In this document: in pieces, positions 6,358 through 6,437 of the stretch | How positions within the stretch are numbered: the stretch's first letter is position 1 | Layout: every line of letters starts with the position of its first letter | Assembly: GCA_029932445.1 (NCBI GenBank) | Contig: JAOZQB010000168.1 | Coordinates: 1 to 6,437 of the forward strand | From: Bacteroidales bacterium | GTDB taxonomy: Bacteria > Bacteroidota > Bacteroidia > Bacteroidales > JAADGE01 | Length of the DNA stretch: 6,437 bases | Direction: 5' to 3' | The notes under the pieces: generated by a model | The model's database searches: none | Told to the model about the DNA's origin: nothing | The model's input: only the letters and a program-made list of their open reading frames with translations | Program-made: the position numbers and the translations under genes

Positions 6358-6437
6358 ATGGAAGGAATAGGATATAAAATACTCGGAGCAGTTCTTACAA
6401 CAATTTTAGCATTTGTAGTGGGAATGTTCTACGGAGG
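6358..6437 (+). CDS. Start of a probable NuoH/MbhM-like membrane subunit (partial, runs off the right edge)
   Basis: An ATG at 6358, 33 nt after the previous stop, opens a frame that runs to the edge. It encodes 26 complete codons plus two bases of a Gly codon. The product is one hydrophobic helix with a short polar start (MEGIGYKILGAVLTTILAF), ending VVGMFYGG. This is how NuoH/MbhM/HyfC-type proteins begin: a first helix running into a (F/Y)xGIxRKxxAxxQ loop. The visible FYGG would be its start. The evidence is short, so the call rests equally on context, because an M (NuoH-like) gene follows H' in Mbx/Mbs operons. The 6325-6357 gap is A-rich and has no hairpin or terminator, so co-transcription is expected. 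A GAGA just before the ATG is a poor ribosome-binding site. If correct, this subunit anchors the peripheral electron-transfer arm. Confidence 0.65.
   Translation, partial: MEGIGYKILGAVLTTILAFVVGMFYG

Overview
The window looks like a piece of an A+T-rich bacterial chromosome, most likely Bacteroidota. The reasons are base composition and codon choice, translation starts that mostly lack a Shine-Dalgarno sequence, and a TAnnTTTG-type -7 box upstream of the first gene of the operon. The phylum is an inference from style. No marker gene is present.

Layout. Positions 1-96 hold the first codons of a divergent minus-strand gene that begins with a convincing signal peptide. Positions 97-419 are a very A+T-rich divergent intergenic region that should carry both promoters. 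From 420 to the right edge, everything is one tightly packed plus-strand operon: mnhE, mnhF, mnhG, an MbhD-like (DUF4040) gene, a fused MbhE-MnhB gene, mnhC, an MnhD/NuoM-like 496-residue antiporter subunit, a second antiporter-like subunit of 613 residues with a NuoL-like C-terminal extension, and the start of a membrane protein that reads like NuoH/MbhM. Gaps between genes run from a 7-nt overlap to 34 nt, with no terminator-like hairpin.

Interpretation. The proteins belong to the Mrp (multisubunit Na+/H+ antiporter) family, but the gene order is not that of a free-standing bacterial Mrp operon (A-B-C-D-E-F-G with one large MrpA). It is the order of the membrane arm of archaeal-type Mbh/Mbx (Mbs) complexes: A(E)-B(F)-C(G)-D-E/F-G(C)-H(D)-H'-M. 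The two consecutive antiporter-like subunits followed by a NuoH-like gene match the Mbx/Mbs (sulfane sulfur reductase-type) order best. That points to a redox-driven ion pump whose NuoB/C/D/I-like peripheral arm should be encoded just beyond the right edge. In such a machine the electron-transfer arm docks on the NuoH-like subunit, the H/H' pair translocates H+, and the MnhE/F/G, MbhD/E, MnhB and MnhC module provides a second, probably Na+, path.

The window stops before the catalytic subunits. It therefore cannot show whether the complex is a group 4 [NiFe] hydrogenase, an Mbs-type sulfur reductase, a ferredoxin-dependent pump, or something else.
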